Source: Haemaphysalis longicornis
Lineage: Eukaryota; Arthropoda; Arachnida; Ixodida; Ixodidae
Direction of reading: 5' to 3'
Assembly (NCBI GenBank): GCA_013339765.2
Contig: CM023449.1
Location: forward strand, 21,926,888-21,990,887
Length of the DNA stretch: 64,000 nucleotides
In this document: positions 34,580 through 45,107 of the stretch, piece by piece
Position numbering within the stretch: position 1 is the stretch's first letter
Layout of the letters: each line of letters begins with the position of its first letter
The notes under the pieces: model-generated
What the model saw: the letters and a program-made list of their open reading frames with translations, nothing else
Database searches by the model: none
What the model was told of the DNA's origin: nothing
Translations under genes and position numbers: made by a program

Positions 34580-35281
34580 ACGTTGGATGAACTTGTGTAC
34601 CAGCGTCGTAAAGTTTGTCAATTGAACTCTGTATTCTATGATTATGCTCGAGTGCCAATATCTTACTCTGAGCCCCACACGCTGCCATCGTTATCGCTGC
34701 TAGATCCTCCTCCCTGGCATTTTGTGCAGTTCAGCAATAACAAGTTAGTCGATCTTCTGCGCCCACTGTTCACAATGGGGAAAACACAATCAACCAGGTA
34801 AAGAATAGAATTTCTTAGGAATGTGGTTTTATGAAGAATTATCTTAGCATCCGCATATAGAACACTTAAGCAATGCAATTTTAAAAAAAAAACATTTTGG
34901 AGTCCCTAATAAATTAAGCGGTTTAATCCCGCTTTGGTTAAAACACAACTTTATAACACTCTTATCTATTACAGACTTTGGTACGGAATATTAGTGTGGG
35001 GATCGGCAAATAAAAACCAATTACAAACGCCTGATCGTCTTACAAAAAAAGGGTTCTCCGTATACTTGCAAATTTTCGTGGACATTATACCGACTTAAGA
35101 ATGCGTCCACTGTTTCTTCAGCAAAGTATGCTTAAGGCTGACTAAATTTATTGAACGAAGCTTTTCAAGTTGTACACAAAGAAAATATTCACGGAATAAT
35201 AAAGACACTAGCGGGATATGCTCTTTCGAATATTCCAAAATGCATACACTGAAATTAAGAACAAACTACGGCAGGCAGTTT

Positions 35282-35314
<33 letters not shown>

Positions 35315-35945
35315 CAACACAGAGACATACTGAACAAATTTCGGCTCACATCGTCTGTTCGTGTGTTTTTCCTGTACGTCGCACGTTTTCGTGTCAGGAA
35401 GTGCACGACTGCACTTGGTGATGTTGACATTTGGTCACCAGATTAATCTCAAAAGAACCAAAAACAAATTTAAAAGACAGGTGAAAGAACTCCCCTAAGT
35501 CAGAATTTGTGCTTCAGAGGCAATAACTGCGGTTGTTGTTTAGACTTGTTTAATACGCAAATTTTTAGTTGTGTCTATGTTTTGAAGAGCATTAATAGGT
35601 TTAATCTTGAGTCATAGCCTGTACTTTATGTTCTAGTGGTTTACCTTTAGCTCATGTTTTTTTTTTGCTCAAAGACCAATTACTGAGCTTTTACTTCGTT
35701 TTATACTGTGCTTTTTCTGTTCTGTGTAACTTCAAGAATGCGACAGATCATTGTCACGTGCTTTATATTTCGCGATTCTTCTATTGCATGTTTTTGTATC
35801 TCTAGAAAATGCTTGTAGGGCAATTTTGCTTATTCATTGTCCACATCCGGTCGTAGGACTGTAACAGAGGGGGCTGGTGACACTGTCATGTTTTTGTAGC
35901 CTTTAGTCCCAGCCTGCCTCCTCGTACTTCAGAGGAAATAAAATA
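34580..35945 (+). mobile_element. Decayed CR1/L2-like LINE, 3' half
   Basis: Carries the C-terminal part of a reverse transcriptase ORF and a long 3' UTR ending in an AATAAAATATAA block near 35938. Unlike the other LINEs here it lacks RNase H and has the terminal motif set of the CR1/L2/Jockey-like type. A pure TTG tract (35281-35312) has expanded inside the coding region. The 5' limit is uncertain. Confidence 0.75.
34805..35498 (+). pseudogene. CR1/L2-like reverse transcriptase C-terminus
   Basis: Read across frames, the motifs appear in family order: EFLGMWFYEELS then HPHI (34810-34860; compare the usual FLG-x-W-F-x-E-x-L-S-W-x-x-HI), LWYGILVWGSANKNQLQ (34974-35024), LRTNYGRQF (35255-35282) and finally FKRQVKELP and stop (35472-35498). 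Several frameshifts, an in-frame stop after EELS and the TTG expansion make it an old, inactive copy. Confidence 0.75.
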
Positions 35946-36185
35946 TAAGTCTGGGTACGCACTTCAACTGCGCACAGCCGAAATGAATCTCCCCTTGCCG
36001 CTATGCTACACCATAATTCAAATACCATAATTTTCCCCGCTTTTAACTCCACCAGACATCTGCAGCTCTCTTCATAATGTTCATTCTCGAAGCCTACTTC
36101 ACTTTACAGATGCCCTTCAGCTGTTCACCTACCTATTTCGCTTGGTAAACTGGCAACCCTGAGTTATGTCAAAACATTCACGGTC
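35946..36185. other. No recognisable feature
   Basis: Short linker downstream of the LINE. Nothing is recognised. Confidence 0.4.
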
Positions 36186-36422
36186 TTGCCGCAGCAATGG
36201 CTCATCCATTGCAAGCTGAGTAGGCTCCGCACGACTTCCTGCCAGCCCTACGACTCCTGTCCAGCCATTCTTTTCCTGACCTGTGGGAGACACTATGAAC
36301 CATCAGTAGACCGGAGGACCTGGGCGAAGACAGCCACAGAGCAACGCATGTATTGCCAGACTAGGGCTCTAGTCTCACTATAGTGCTCATTAAAATGCTC
36401 TCTCTCTCTCTCTCTCTCTCTA

Positions 36423-36424
<2 letters not shown>
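36186..36424 (+). mobile_element. Possible LINE 3' end with (CT)n tail
   Basis: A 65-codon frame ends at 36383 with RRTWAKTATEQRMYCQTRAL, reminiscent of the weakly conserved LINE C-terminus after the zinc knuckle. ATTAAAATG and a CT tract follow. The knuckle itself is not visible, so the call is tentative. Confidence 0.35.
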
Positions 36425-36461
<37 letters not shown>

Positions 36462-36463
36462 TA

Positions 36464-36510
<47 letters not shown>
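36399..36510. repeat. (CT)n then (TA)n microsatellite
   Basis: A pure CT tract is followed by an imperfect TA tract to about 36508. Confidence 0.96.
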
Positions 36511-36574
36511 TTTACCGTCTCTGCTTCCTTTCGTCTTTCCAACGTGGGAATGAAATATTTCGGTATGCGGTTTT

Positions 36575-37424
36575 CAGGTAAACCTGGATGAAACGAACCT
36601 CTATGTAACGAATTCCTGGATTTAACGAAGTTTTCCAATTCCCCATTGCCCACCCCATTGAAACCCATGTGTTCGCGAACTCTATGTAACGAAGGCGTCG
36701 CGACGGTTAACCTGGATGTAACGGATTCGCTACGCTGATAAGCCATTGTTTTTTGCACTTTTTTGAACAATTGGCTGGAGAAATGCACTAATTTGGCGGA
36801 CGTCGTCCGCACCGCAAACTACCTCGCATTTCCACGTGTGAATGCGGTGTCGGTTAAGTGTTAGGCCTGCCTGTCGGCGTGTAGTCGCGCGTCTCCACTG
36901 CCGTCTGTGGCGTCGGTTCGTGGGTGATTAGTTCTGCTGCCATAAAGCAAAAAGTTCTGCCTCTTCAAGACAAGCTCGCAATTTCAAATGCCGTCTCCGC
37001 CTGCGAGAAAGAAAAACGTCGCCGCCAGGTACAGTATCCCAGCTGGCACACCCTCAACAATTTTGAGTGCGGAAAAGAGCATCAAGTTTGCGAAAAGGCG
37101 CCCTTTCAGCTTCAGTTTGGTCCTTGAAACTGGTTAAGGCACAGAAAAGTTTCAAAAGTGATACTTCAGTTACGTTTATGAATACGCGGGTAAGTTAACT
37201 TACTTCTTTGGAGTGCCGTGTAGTGCCTAAGCTCCTGGGAAAGCAGCAGGCGCAGATCGCGCAGTTCTTCACCGTGAAATAAATCCTCGAGCGCTGAGTT
37301 CACCGTCACTGATGTCTAGCATTCTGGTTTAGGTTCTCCCTCATTCCCGCGAGCCTTAACTAAAGACCTGGATGTAACGAAAAATTGCGAATTTTCGTCA
37401 ACTTCGTATGTCCAGGTTTAACTG
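36575..37424 (+). mobile_element. Tigger/pogo-like transposon, internally deleted
   Basis: Left end CAGGTAAACCTGGATGAAAC and right end (inverted) CAGTTAAACCTGGACATACG, with TA at the right side (37425-37426). The left target copy is not preserved. CCTGGATGTAACG-type motifs repeat subterminally. The element is 850 bp and retains both extremities of a CENP-B/Tigger-type transposase, so it is a deletion derivative of an autonomous element. Confidence 0.85.
36924..37282 (+). pseudogene. Tigger-type transposase remnant: N-terminal HTH start and C-terminus
   Basis: The frame starting at 36924 reads KQKVLPLQDKLAISNAVSAC, matching the opening helices of the CENP-B/Psq-like DNA-binding domain (K-x-x-L-x-L-x-x-K-x-x-I). 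It decays after about 50 codons. Near the right end, GKQQAQIAQFFTVK and a stop (37239-37282) resemble the ITDFF-type C-terminus common in Tigger transposases. The catalytic DDE core between them is deleted. Confidence 0.7.
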
Positions 37425-37426
37425 TA

Positions 37427-38310
37427 GTAGTGCTGATTTAGTTTCGCAGATGGAACGCGACTACCCCGAACACAATTGTACCTTCACTTGACTGTGAACT
37501 GCGCGTGTAATGTTGAACAGGTTTAATAGCCAAAAGGCTGCAGTTCGGTATACAATTCTGTCGCCTTGGACCCTTTCGAACCGCACTGTCTCACCTCTCT
37601 CCCCTCTCCTCTTGCTCGTCCTCCAACAAGGATGAAAATTTTTTATAACAGCTGAGAAGCGAATCGCTTATACAGCTGCCACGCGTGGTTGAATAGCCCT
37701 CACCAGGAATGACAGGAACAAGCATAACAAGCGGCTTTTTACAGTGGTGTAAATTTCTGTCGGCGCCCAGTCACGAGCGCCGAAGGCAATCGGCACCATT
37801 TCAGATTCTTCGGCTACCGGTGCCTATCGCGATATCTCCAACTGCTTACAGGCCAGTGGCATTTTCGCTCATTAGTCCCCGCTTGTCGCGCTCTCCCGAC
37901 TGACAAATCTTAGCCTAACCTCCCGCCACGGTTTGCGGCGGGAGAGTTTATTGCTTGCGGATAATTGCTAACGCGACAGTCTCAGCAGGTTACCCAGCCG
38001 TAACGTCACCAACTAGCGCGAAAAAACAAAAGAAAATTGCCCCCAATCGGCAGTGTGAACGTGGTAGGACGACTAAGCAGAACGAGTACATGACACTAAA
38101 CCCGACTGACCGGGGCGCAGTCCGCACGAGTGAACCAAACAATGCAGGATTGTTTGTATTTTGTGATTTAGCATACTTCTGAGTTAATTAGTTTAATTAC
38201 TCTTACAATGACTACAGTTTTATCAATAAAACATTGGGCTGTACTTGTCACGGTGGCTTTGTGATGCTGGTGAAATTGAAGCAGCGACTTTGTGTTGTTT
38301 GTATGAATTG
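37427..38310. other. No recognisable feature
   Basis: Mixed composition. A GGCGGGAG...CCTCCCGCC inverted repeat is near 37918-37947. No coding motif is seen. Confidence 0.4.
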
Positions 38311-38470
38311 ATTTGATTGATTGATTGTAGGGTTTAACGCGCCGACGCAACGCAGACGATGAGGCGTGCCGTAGTGGAGGGCTCCGGATTAATTTTGACC
38401 ACCTGGGGATCTTTAACGTGCTCCGAAATCTCGTACACACGGGCGTTCTTGCTTTTCGCCTCCATCAGAA
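38311..38470 (-). mobile_element. Ruka-like SINE lacking its tRNA head
   Basis: Nearly identical to the body and ATTGATTGAT-type tail of the SINEs at 6.2 and 59.3 kb, but the homology stops at CTCCATCAGAAA. The whole tRNA-like part with boxes A and B is missing. A 5' truncation at insertion is the simplest reading. No clear target duplication is visible. Confidence 0.85.
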
Positions 38471-39905
38471 ATTGTGTGTATTAAAGCATAGACTGGTTAT
38501 AGCAACACCGACGGATATAAAACACCCCCGTGGTTATATAAGCCACTGAGCACAAAAACTTAGGTGTTTTTTTCTGAAGATAATTTAGGTAAACGACAAC
38601 TAAAGCTGTTTTCTGTAACCGTGCTTTTCCCGTAGGAGGTTGTGCATAGTGTATACGGCCGCAAAAGGGAATTGCAAAACGTTTATCTTCACAGTGAACT
38701 AACTGCGAGAACTTAATCTCGGCATAATGCGAGAGCCGCCTAAGCGGGTATACTTGCAGCATGACGTTTTCAAGATATCTACATTGCATGGAGAGTTACA
38801 GAGCACTCCCGAATGGGTTAACTTTGCGCAAAGCGTATTCTGCGGACGTACCCAAAAAAATTCCGGTTACCGAGCCATCCACAGCTTCGATGTAAAATGG
38901 GCTCCTTACGCCCGGATACCGAACATATAGGACGATCCTATAGGACGACGGAGAGTATACAACAGCGAGAAGACGACGACACAATTACGTCGCCGTCCTT
39001 TTGCTGCCCCCCCCCCCTTCCCCATCGTAAGTGTGCGCTTTCGAGTAGAGTCATGTTATACCAAATCGCCCGAGCAGTCACCCTGGCATTGGACAACTAT
39101 TACCACATCTGCCAGCCGAGCGAAGCGCGCCCTAGCAAAGTTTGGGTACGGTCTCCTTTTAGCCTAACGCTATTGAACCAGAAAATGCGGGCGTCGGCGT
39201 GAAGACGCTCGTAGGTCGCTGGTCGTAAATATCGAAGTGCACGGGGCCACCAGTTCGGTGAATGAAGCACCCGACTCGTTCGTGTTCTGTATGGTTTATA
39301 CTTAGAGTCAACTGAGGTGGTGGCGTGTTTAAAACAGCCTCGCCGTATTCAGGCGTCGCGAGTGAATAATGGGCGCCGCACCGACGCCGGTGGCCAGGTC
39401 ACACGAACGACGGCGGAATCGAGCGGCTATGCCGTTCAAAAGAAAGGCGTGGGCGGGGCGCACAACTGACCATGCAGCGGAGATTCACGGAGCCACGGAC
39501 AGCGGACAAATCGCTCGTGGGGGCCGCGCGCCGGAAGGAAGACGGCTTGCGTGGGACGGCACGAGGTTGCATCGCAGTTGGTGGTTGCGGCTTAACCTAG
39601 ATCACCGACAGCCCGAAAAGAAGAAGAAAGGGGGCTGAGCAGAAAATAAAAGGGTGCGCGTGATGTATAACGCCATTGACGGCTTGGAAGTGTCGTCTTG
39701 TCACAATAGATCATTACGCCTCGCACGTTAAAAGTTTGCCTTAGAGATCGGCGACATTTTTCCCCCTTTTGGCAGGAAACGATTGAAAAGAATTTTATGG
39801 GTGGGGGGGGGGGGGGGGAGGAGGTACGGAAACTTAAGAGGGATTGACAATTGCAGAGAGGAGTATAAGGAAGGGCAGAGAACCAAACATTTGGGTTCAC
39901 TGCCC
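38471..39905. other. No recognisable feature; C and G runs
   Basis: A C10 run is near 39008 and a G-rich run near 39801-39820. A plus-strand CpG-rich frame at 39369-39638 has no recognised domain. Confidence 0.4.
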
Positions 39906-40079
39906 TTGTGCGTGTGCGTGTGAGTGTCCGTTTGCGTGTGCGTGCGTGCGTGCGTGTGCGTGCGTGTGTGTGCGTGTGTGTGCGTGTGTGTGTGTGAGTG
40001 CGTGTGCGTGCGTGCGTGCGTGTGTGTTTGTGGGTTCGTGCGTGCGTGCGTGCGTGTGTGTGTGTGTGTGCGTGTGCGT

Positions 40080-40138
<59 letters not shown>
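39906..40138. repeat. (GT)n/(GCGT)n microsatellite
   Basis: About 230 bp of almost pure alternating purine-pyrimidine sequence (GTGT, GCGT), ending in a GT run of about 45 bp. All frames across it (poly Cys-Val, poly Thr-His) are artefacts of the repeat. Confidence 0.98.
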
Positions 40139-40140
<2 letters not shown>

Positions 40141-40910
40141 TTTGTGTTTTCTAATTTTATTTGCTGTATTCGGGCCTGAGCCAAAGCATCGAATATTTAA
40201 GTAACAGCAAAGGACAAAGGACTGATGCAGTCGATCGAAACTGAGGATCTGAACGAAACTAGGCAGCCGGCTCTCTGTCGTCAAAATACGGTGTTGAAGT
40301 TTTATGTGCGCTGTAAAGCGGCGCCATGGAAGTAAACAAGAAGCATCCGCGAGTACCATTCCTTCTAGTAGATAGTAGAACACGCGTGTATGCACTCACG
40401 CACGCACGATCTCTCTCTCTCTCTCTGTGGCACACCCGACTTGTGTGCAGGTTCAGAGCACAACGGTATTTAAACCAATCTCGAAGAATCTGGTTAGTCC
40501 TCCACGGACGTGCGTCTTATCCCTGACATTGAGATGACTTAAGTATGGCCCTACAGTCTGTAACCCTGCCAACGTGCACATGAAAGAGCTTTTCGTACAA
40601 CGCTCCCCCCTTTCGTCCCCTTCCCTCCCCCAGTTTGGGCAAAATAAAGCTTTATTATCATCGTCGCCCCTTATCGTGTTTCGCTTTGTACCATTACCGC
40701 GCTTCCACCCTACACCAGCACGAGCGCGCGTAATCGATCCAACCGGACTGCGCCACGAAGAAACTTAACTGCACGAACCTGGCAAAGAGCAGCGGCTCTT
40801 AATGCCTGATGGCCATATTCTGAGTTTTCCCTGCCCTCCATGCGTTTCCTGGGACTCGGCTGAGTGGAGGATACCTCAATGGATTTGCATGTGAAAATTG
40901 CTTTCAAGGA
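40139..40910. other. Unassigned; short TC tract and AATAAAGC block
   Basis: A TC tract is at 40411-40426. AATAAAGCTTTATTATCATC (about 40644-40663) looks like another retroelement 3' end but has no coding part attached. Confidence 0.4.
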
Positions 40911-41057
40911 CCTTCATGGAAAAGCCAGTGAAAGCACGCTACACAAGTGGAGAGGCAAGCCAGTGACTGTTCTTGTCTTGCCTCTCCTCTTGTGTAGCGT
41001 GTTTTCACTGGTTTTTCCCTGAGAATCATAAACCAACAGGCCCTGACTTCCACTTTA
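40911..41057 (+). mobile_element. Small palindromic Penelope-derived insertion
   Basis: Flanked by the 8-bp direct repeat TTCAAGGA (40903-40910 and 41058-41065). Arms 40919-40959 and 40975-41017 are inverted repeats (CCAGTGAAAGCACGCTACAC and its near complement) around a short loop. They are followed by a tail with CATAAACCAACAGGCCC, equivalent to the ACCAACTCGCCC tail of the Penelope-like element at 26 kb and of the insertion at 44.9 kb. It carries no protein. Confidence 0.7.
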
Positions 41058-41065
41058 TTCAAGGA

Positions 41066-41150
41066 TCTCCTCCACTAGAGACTTGAGTATATCATAACAC
41101 TGTACTCAACATTCTATTTATAATAAAATCTTTTGACTTTGACTTGGAGT
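41066..41150 (+). mobile_element. Retroelement 3' tail with TTTGAC repeats
   Basis: ATAATAAAATCTTTTGACTTTGACTT near 41120-41145 resembles LINE tails that end in short TTTGAC repeats. No coding part is recognised. Confidence 0.35.
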
Positions 41151-41822
41151 GAAGGAGGGATGCAGAATACGAGGGCGAGACTCAAAAATTCTGTTCCCTC
41201 CGCTTCTCCCCCAACGTTCCACTCCTCTTGGAAACGCTCCTTATGGGTTCGCAATAAACTACGCGCAGGCATTCCTCGATCACGATCCCCAGTTTGTCAC
41301 TGTGCTGTTTCTCCCACTCTTAAAGCCAAAGACACTAATGAAGGAGACCTTTATACACGTGCCTGCGTGTCGCCTGGCAGCATGAGACCCGCTTGACGCT
41401 ACCCAGAATTATCAAGTTTAGACAGTCTCAATAATAGAAGCGGAACTTTGTGTGATCCTTGCACCTCTCGATAACGGGTCGTTCGAGATATCTGTCGCAT
41501 TACCAGCCGCGTTCGGTTCCTAAACTACTCTCAAACTGTGCTACGTGAGCTCTGGAAACCATTCTCTGCATGATTACCCCAGCTATTTCATGTTCAGCGC
41601 ATGATTAGTCTTCTTGCGCGCAATGTACGTGTTGCGTGGGTGCTGGGCCACATGGCTCACTGTTCCGGCAACCAGGCTGTCCCTGCATCAGCGCAGGGCA
41701 GTCTCCAATATTCTTCTCCACTGGTTGACTGCCCTTCTCCCCCGCCTTCCCTCAGGTATCAGCTAGATCACGCTCGCCAGTATCGACACGACCGCCTTGC
41801 CGCTATGTTCCCTACTAGACAA
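41151..41822 (+). pseudogene. Possible RNase H remnant of a LINE
   Basis: Within the frame 41601-41825, VRVAWVLGHMAHCSGNQAV resembles the VxWVPGHxGIxGNExAD motif at the end of LINE RNase H. His and the GN dipeptide are kept but the flanking spacing is degraded. Upstream frames (41133-41396) show no clear motif. Confidence 0.3.
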
Positions 41823-41824
41823 TA

Positions 41825-42070
41825 GAGAGTTTCAGAACTCAGTATGCTCCGTCTGGTCCGTGGTTACCGTGTTGACCGCAACACGACTGCGCCTGCGCGC
41901 GCAGGAACAGCGAGGAGGGAAGCACCCACCGTTACGAATGCGCGGGCATGGCGAGGGCCTGCCCGCGGAACCAATCCGCCCTACCGGAACGAATGCACAA
42001 GTGCCCAGACGGGTCCCGGTCAACAAGGTACGCCCGTACAACACGGAGCGTACGGAGTGCTAAAACTCTC
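41825..42070. mobile_element. TA-flanked MITE, 246 bp
   Basis: TA on both sides (41823-41824 and 42071-42072). Inverted ends GAGAGTTTCAGAACTCAGTA and GAGAGTTTTAGCACTCCGTA, with homology extending to about 28 bp. The interior is CpG-rich and non-coding. A second inverted pair, TGTTGACCG/CGGTCAACA, lies just inside. TA target and GAGAGTTT ends suggest a Tc1/mariner- or Harbinger-type MITE. Confidence 0.88.
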
Positions 42071-42072
42071 TA

Positions 42073-43739
42073 ACGCAGGCGTACTAACTCGAACTGCCAA
42101 CATTTTTAATAACACAGTTCGTGTCAATGCTTTATTTACCCCCCCCCCCCCCTTCCTCCATCCTACGTGGCGTCATCCGACTGGCGATCCTTCACACTAC
42201 TCACTGCCCAGATTTCGACGCTTATACACTAGGAAATTTTACACATCTAAGTTGACACTAGGCTGCTGCCAATCATTGTTCTCCTAAATGCTTTTTCTTT
42301 TCAAATCGAACGAGATACTCTCTATAACACACAACCACTCCGAATTTGTCGCCGCCCTCGGACACGCTTTGCTCTCTCGAGCAGTGACATCGCAAAGGTA
42401 GCAAAGCTGGGGTCTCCCAGGAACTGATCCTTCCTTGCCACAACATGCAGATGTGTTCGTCACATGGGGAGAGCGAAGCATATTGGCGCTTACCTTCAAA
42501 ATAGCGCGCAACAGCTGCAAATAGTGGCAAAGAACGCTTGCCGGCTTCCTGGGAAGAAAAATGTCTTGGAGTGCTAATAAATCACCTACCCATTCAGGCC
42601 GTAATTCGTGACGTAATTCTCGCCATAAAATAAAAAGAAACGAAGAAACAGATGCAGGCACGGTGTAGCAGAAACGAAGCGGTCAAAGCAATTCATGCAA
42701 AAAAACAAAGAAACGAAGGCGAAGAGATGCAAAAAGTATGTAGCCGTAAAAGAGTTGTTATTAAGTGTCGCCAGGCTTTTGCCTTTAAAGCACGTAACCA
42801 GACCTAAGTGCCCCCAAATAATTGTTTTTCCTTTTGAACCTTGGCGTTTAATGCTTGGCATTACTACATAACATTTTTACCCCCTCTCACCAGGCTCTCA
42901 CACGGACACACATACAGCACGCGACTTCCCCCTAGAATTGCCTCCCTCCAACCTTGATTTTTCATGGATGTTTGTTTTCAACTAATGGCAACTCTGAAGA
43001 TTGGAAGCAGCATCCAAACGTTCGCTTTCTGAGGCACTGGCTACGGCTTGTTCTCCCGAAAGTAATCCCGGATGTAATTAATTACATAATTACCGCGATA
43101 AGTATTTCATTACATTACCAAATCACGAGACGAAAAAGTAATGCGTAACATCCGTCACAGCCCCCAAAAGCAATCGAATTATTGCAATTACTCCCATGTA
43201 TGGTTTTACGCCGTGCTTCGGGCACGAGACTGCGGGCGAGTGACGCGTCGCGTGACATCTTATGCCCGACACGGCGACCATCCGCGGGCGCACGAAACGG
43301 TTCGTCGTCTGATTCGACGCGGGGTGGGCCTTCCTCGCAAATGGTCCTTCGTCCAGATCCCACGTGCCACCTCCATTGCGACGCTTCTTCGCCGGGCGGC
43401 GGCGGCGGCGGCTCGCCCGGCTCTGTAATTATCCCCAATCGGCGTCAAACGGTTCTCACCTCATCCGCTGTCCTTTTTTCTTACGCCCCGTGCGACCGCC
43501 TGTCTATGCGCGCGACCCGATACCAATTTTCGGCTCGGTCAGAGCCGCTCGAGCAATTAGGCCTATCACTAGTCGTTGCGAATATGCACGAGTGCCGAAG
43601 CCGAACCCCGCATGTGGCCCCCCAGTCATCTCTCAGCTCGCGTTGGACATCCCGCAATCCAGCCGATACTATCCCTCGTGCGACGCTGGCTCCCCCATTA
43701 CATGGTTAAACGGATAATGGCGGAGCAATGCCACAGACG
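42073..43739. other. Unassigned; CpG-rich from 43.18 kb
   Basis: A C11 run is near 42142. From about 43180 the DNA is CpG-rich with a GGC/GCG tract at 43390-43415 and long stop-poor frames on both strands. The part nearest 43740 may be decayed LINE reverse transcriptase upstream of the scrap below, but I cannot show it. Confidence 0.35.
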
Positions 43740-43870
43740 GTCGCGCTTCCCCGACACCGATGTTGTCCGCTGCGAAGAAGGCGGGCCCCTTGGGGCATTC
43801 TATACAGATGCGTAATGGGCACTCCACAGGGAGCCCCACTGTCCCCTCTAACATTCGAATCAGAGCGCGA
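43740..43870 (+). pseudogene. LINE reverse transcriptase scrap (GTPQG motif)
   Basis: The plus-strand frame 43728-44015 contains VMGTPQGAPLSPLTF, which matches the conserved GTPQGxxLSPLLF block of LINE reverse transcriptases preceding the catalytic YADD box. No YADD follows, and the preceding strand is shifted into another frame. The piece is a short decayed remnant. Confidence 0.65.
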
Positions 43871-44913
43871 GCGATATAACGACACGAATGACACTGAATG
43901 GCACAGATCATCGCGCGACACGTACAAATCCCGTTCTCCTCGTCGACGTAATGCAAGCACCGCGAACTATGATATTCAAAAGGAACAGCAAGCATTTGCC
44001 CGGAACCCGTTATAAATCAATGATCACAGCGGCGCCTGACTGCAGCTACGACGGTCATATGTCTGCTGCTGGGTGAGGCTAAAAAATAAAGACACGAGCT
44101 CGAACGATCAATTACACGGGAGCGCGTACCGAAACGCCACCCTAGCAAGCGAAGCCCCTCGGTTCGGGACGATATTCCAACGGGGCTGATTTTCCTGTCA
44201 CATTCAGGGGGGCCCCCGCAAGATCTAGAGGACGCGGGGCCTTACAAGGCTGGCTTCGCGGCGCGTGTCTAAATAATCGTCGGGTCGCCCCGTACCGGAC
44301 CAATCGCGTATGGCGCAGTAGATAATAAGCGTTAACCACCCCGTCATTACCGAGCGAGTATCTGAATTCCATCGCCGCGTGGGCCGTCTAATCGTTCTCG
44401 TGGAATTCTACGCAGTACCTGGTAAGGTGACCGCGCGTGCGACGTGGAGCCGAACTTTGCGAGCGTATTGCTCCAATGTAACGGTGACTGCTCGTTAAAA
44501 CAGTAAACAACTAAGGCTTGTGACTAACGTGGGTCCTGGATATGAGAGCGTCCGGTCGACACGTGCATTAGATCGCATCACCGCCCGTGGACTGCACAAG
44601 ATGTCGTTGCGATGACATTACTCCGACAAAAGAATCACCTTGTTATGCTTAAGTCCGGAAACGATTATAATCCCATAACCAGCGAGCGTTAAGGTGCTCG
44701 CTAACAGCGAAAACAACCTATAAATATAAGCGGTGGCGGAACTACAAGATAGACCGCCTACAGAAGTGAAAGCATCCGACGGGAAGAGCGTGCAGCAGCG
44801 AAGCCTTACTGGCTTCGCTGCTTTCGCGGAGCATTAGACTGATAATTTCAGGGCATTAATGTCCCGTTACGCAAACATCAGGCGTCAGGAGTCGGCGGGA
44901 ACAGTTTCGTGAA
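43871..44913. other. Unassigned, CpG-rich; one hairpin
   Basis: An 11-bp perfect stem (44795-44805 with 44811-44821, loop TTACT) is the only clear structure. An AT-rich CTATAAATATAAG (about 44718-44730) is TATA-like but without supporting context. Confidence 0.35.
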
Positions 44914-44926
44914 CTCACCACATATT

Positions 44927-45094
44927 AGATGATTGAAAATCAGCGCGGAAAAAACAAAGCCCAAAAAAGGAACGAGATGTAGACAAACCGCGCTGTCCTG
45001 TCTACTTCTCGTTCCTTTCTTGTGCTTTGTTTTTTCCGCGCTGATCTTCAATCATGAACGTTCACCAACTCGCCCAAATCACAGTCCTCTTGAT
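44927..45094 (+). mobile_element. Small palindromic Penelope-derived insertion with 13-bp target duplication
   Basis: Perfect 13-bp direct repeats CTCACCACATATT flank it (44914-44926 and 45095-45107). Arms 44928-44983 and 44999-45055 are inverted repeats (ATGATTGAAAATCAGCGCGG and near complement) around about 15 nt. A tail with CACCAACTCGCCCAAATCAC follows, the same tail seen at the 3' end of the 26-kb Penelope-like element. At 168 bp, with no protein, it must have been mobilised in trans. Confidence 0.78.
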
Positions 45095-45107
45095 CTCACC
45101 ACATATT

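Noticed and set aside
36428..36812. A 128-codon minus-strand frame as a membrane protein
   Set aside because: The Ile-Tyr tail is the TA microsatellite and the rest is the end of the Tigger-like element.
39592..40395. A 267-codon minus-strand frame
   Set aside because: Its centre is the translation of the GT microsatellite (Thr-His repeats), so the length is an artefact.
44718..44730. TATA box of an LTR or promoter
   Set aside because: No matching second LTR, primer binding site, polypurine tract or downstream gene could be found.
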